64,000 bases of DNA. It comes from an uncultured Ulvibacter sp. GTDB lineage: Bacteria; Bacteroidota; Bacteroidia; Flavobacteriales; Flavobacteriaceae. Below, piece after piece: positions 62,801 through 64,000 of this stretch. Numbering within the stretch: position 1 is the first letter of the stretch; every line of letters starts with the position of its first letter. The stretch is taken from the NCBI GenBank assembly GCA_938083445.1, contig CALKCP010000010.1, forward strand, positions 1 through 64,000. The letters run 5' to 3'. Under the pieces are notes generated by a model. That model saw nothing but the letters and a program-made list of their open reading frames with translations. It did not search any database and had not been told where the DNA came from. Position numbers and translations under genes: made by a program.

Positions 62801-63704
62801 CGAAATATGTTGATTGTTGTAAATGTTTTAATGATGCCTTGGAAGGATTCCACTTCAAAAGTACTGAAAGTAAGAACCATTTTTTAGGTTTTAGAAGGAT
62901 AACAAAAATCAAGTACTTCCTAATCCAAAGATATTTTATTAGGTTATTGTTCTTCCGAAGCACGTACAAATAAGAAATATAAGCCTCGCTATCGATTTTT
63001 TCAGAATGTCCAATACTTACGCCTTGATAATGCATTATTTTGGCCTGTGGAACTAATGCACTGCTATAGCCATTTTTCCGAAGTCTGTGACAAAGGTCCA
63101 TTTCTTCCCAATAGAGAAAGATGTTGGCGTCGAAGCCATCAATTTTTTGAAAAGCTTCATTTCTGAAGAACAAAAAGGCACCATTAACCCAATTTACTTC
63201 CAGGGGAGTGGCGTACTCTTTTTTTCGTTTCGGATATATCTTCGGATTTATTCTTTCCAGAAAACTTCTTCCAAATAGCAGGCGTCGTATGCCTTTATTA
63301 TGGTCGAAAGATGGCACAAATGCATCGTGCTCGTCGTAGTTTTGTGCTGTACAGACACCTACCTTCTGGTTTTCTTCCATAAATTGATAGAGCATGTGAA
63401 GGCAATCGTTCTTCAGCATTGCATCGTTATTCAGAAATAGCAAGTAACGCGCGTTCGCGAACTGAGCTCCAAACATATTACCACCGCCAAAACCAGTATT
63501 TATATCACTTCGATGGAGAGCGATATTTGGCTGCGCCGGAAAATGCTTTTTGAGGTTTTTATAGTCCGAAATCTCCGAGTTGTTATCGACGACGATAATT
63601 TCATAAGAAATTGCTTCCGAAGTTTTATCAATCACGGATTGTATGCACTCCAAAGTAAATTTTGAAGTATTGTAGTTAATAATAATTACAGCGATTTGCT
63701 TCAT
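62790..63704 (-). CDS. Glycosyltransferase family 2
   Basis: A 304-residue GT-A fold enzyme: [40 protein letters not shown] (DxD-like) and [19 protein letters not shown] are the usual motifs. It resembles rhamnosyltransferase-type polysaccharide enzymes. It overlaps the next-upstream glycosyltransferase by 4 nt (ATGA) and Sua5 by 11 nt, giving a tight operon probably for surface polysaccharide. Donor and acceptor unknown. Confidence 0.88.
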   Translation of the reverse strand: MKQIAVIIINYNTSKFTLECIQSVIDKTSEAISYEIIVVDNNSEISDYKNLKKHFPAQPNIALHRSDINTGFGGGNMFGAQFANARYLLFLNNDAMLKNDCLHMLYQFMEENQKVGVCTAQNYDEHDAFVPSFDHNKGIRRLLFGRSFLERINPKIYPKRKKEYATPLEVNWVNGAFLFFRNEAFQKIDGFDANIFLYWEEMDLCHRLRKNGYSSALVPQAKIMHYQGVSIGHSEKIDSEAYISYLYVLRKNNNLIKYLWIRKYLIFVILLKPKKWFLLSVLLKWNPSKASLKHLQQSTYFDEN

Positions 63705-64000
63705 CTGTTTAATAGTGTTCTATAAACCTCGGCATATTGCTTTGCGGTTGTTTCCCAATTAAAGCTTTTAGCGCGCTTAATGTACCAATTTTCATAAAAT
63801 TCTTGCGCATTATAAAAGCGAGCCATGCCCACTTTTAGAGTGTTGGCCATATATTCAGGATCGTAATGCTCCCAATAAAAGCTGTGTTCACCACCCACTT
63901 CAGGGAGTGATGTATTGTTTGAAATAAAGACTGGTTTTCCAAAGCGCATTGCCTCAATGGGAGGTATTCCAAAACCTTCTCTTAAAGACGGAAAAACAAA
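63701..64000 (-). CDS. Glycosyltransferase (GT4-like), C-terminal part
   Basis: The last 99 codons of a GT-B glycosyltransferase; the frame is open to the window edge. [20 protein letters not shown] and [19 protein letters not shown] are the E(x7)E donor-sugar motif of GT4 enzymes. The start lies beyond position 64000. It is the first gene visible of the reverse-strand glycosyltransferase operon. Confidence 0.9.
   Translation of the reverse strand, partial: FVFPSLREGFGIPPIEAMRFGKPVFISNNTSLPEVGGEHSFYWEHYDPEYMANTLKVGMARFYNAQEFYENWYIKRAKSFNWETTAKQYAEVYRTLLNR

Overview
The window reads as chromosomal DNA from a marine-type member of the Flavobacteriaceae (Bacteroidota). The base composition is AT-rich. 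Promoters follow the Bacteroidota pattern TTG-N19-20-TAnnTTTG, and starts lack GGAGG-like Shine-Dalgarno sites, with A-rich leaders instead. A DUF4295 ribosomal protein follows rpmB-rpmG, a secreted subtilase ends in a type IX secretion sorting domain, and a bacillithiol enzyme (BshC), half-size TauE and MbnP/MbnH proteins are present. I see no rRNA, tRNA, CRISPR array, insertion sequence or prophage. Most genes are housekeeping or conserved flavobacterial genes.

Layout. 1-5.9 kb: 3-prime-truncated carB, rpmH, and small envelope genes (TPR membrane protein, thioredoxin-like protein with one cysteine, TauE, lytic transglycosylase, hydrolase, GNAT). 5.9-12.4 kb: mtaB, then a compact forward operon holding a peptide-binding lipoprotein, an ECF sigma factor, a one-helix anti-sigma candidate, a CnrX/CpxP-like metal sensor, MbnP and the di-heme MbnH, followed by an HxlR regulator. 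12.6-19.7 kb: recR, glycosyltransferase, 2-oxoacid dehydrogenase E2, exonuclease, FAH-family protein, Hpt protein, cinA, rpmB-rpmG-DUF4295. 19.9-26 kb: ftsY, rimO, BNR-type lipoprotein, glycosyltransferase, TPR lipoprotein. 25.9-26.6 kb: a gene-free stretch with an 18-bp palindrome, a promoter-like element and a strong terminator (possible small RNA). 26.6-29.9 kb: sulfite dehydrogenase (Mo subunit plus monoheme cytochrome c), a sterol-desaturase-like hydroxylase and a convergent unknown membrane protein. Both transcription units carry the same TGTAAC-N4-GTTACA dyad exactly 21 nt upstream of their -7 boxes. 30-50 kb: trmL, DEAD-box helicase, M14 peptidase, bshC, guaA, LysM/binding-protein hybrid, OsmC, DUF922, DUF3820, pyrG, yidC, MORN-type protein, mnmA, T9SS subtilase, nitronate monooxygenase, cold-shock gene, DUF1456. 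50.5-64 kb: sucC, then a mainly reverse-strand block: rluF, uvrB, two small unknowns, an ABC exporter pair, nucleoid protein, pRiA4b ORF-3-like protein, ctaA, CCA/HD nucleotidyltransferase, Sua5 and two glycosyltransferases, the last cut by the window edge.

The two most interesting units are the sigma/anti-sigma/metal-sensor/MbnP/MbnH operon, which looks like a metal-responsive switch wired to a tryptophan-modifying di-heme enzyme pair, and the sulfite dehydrogenase region with its duplicated Crp/Fnr-like operator.
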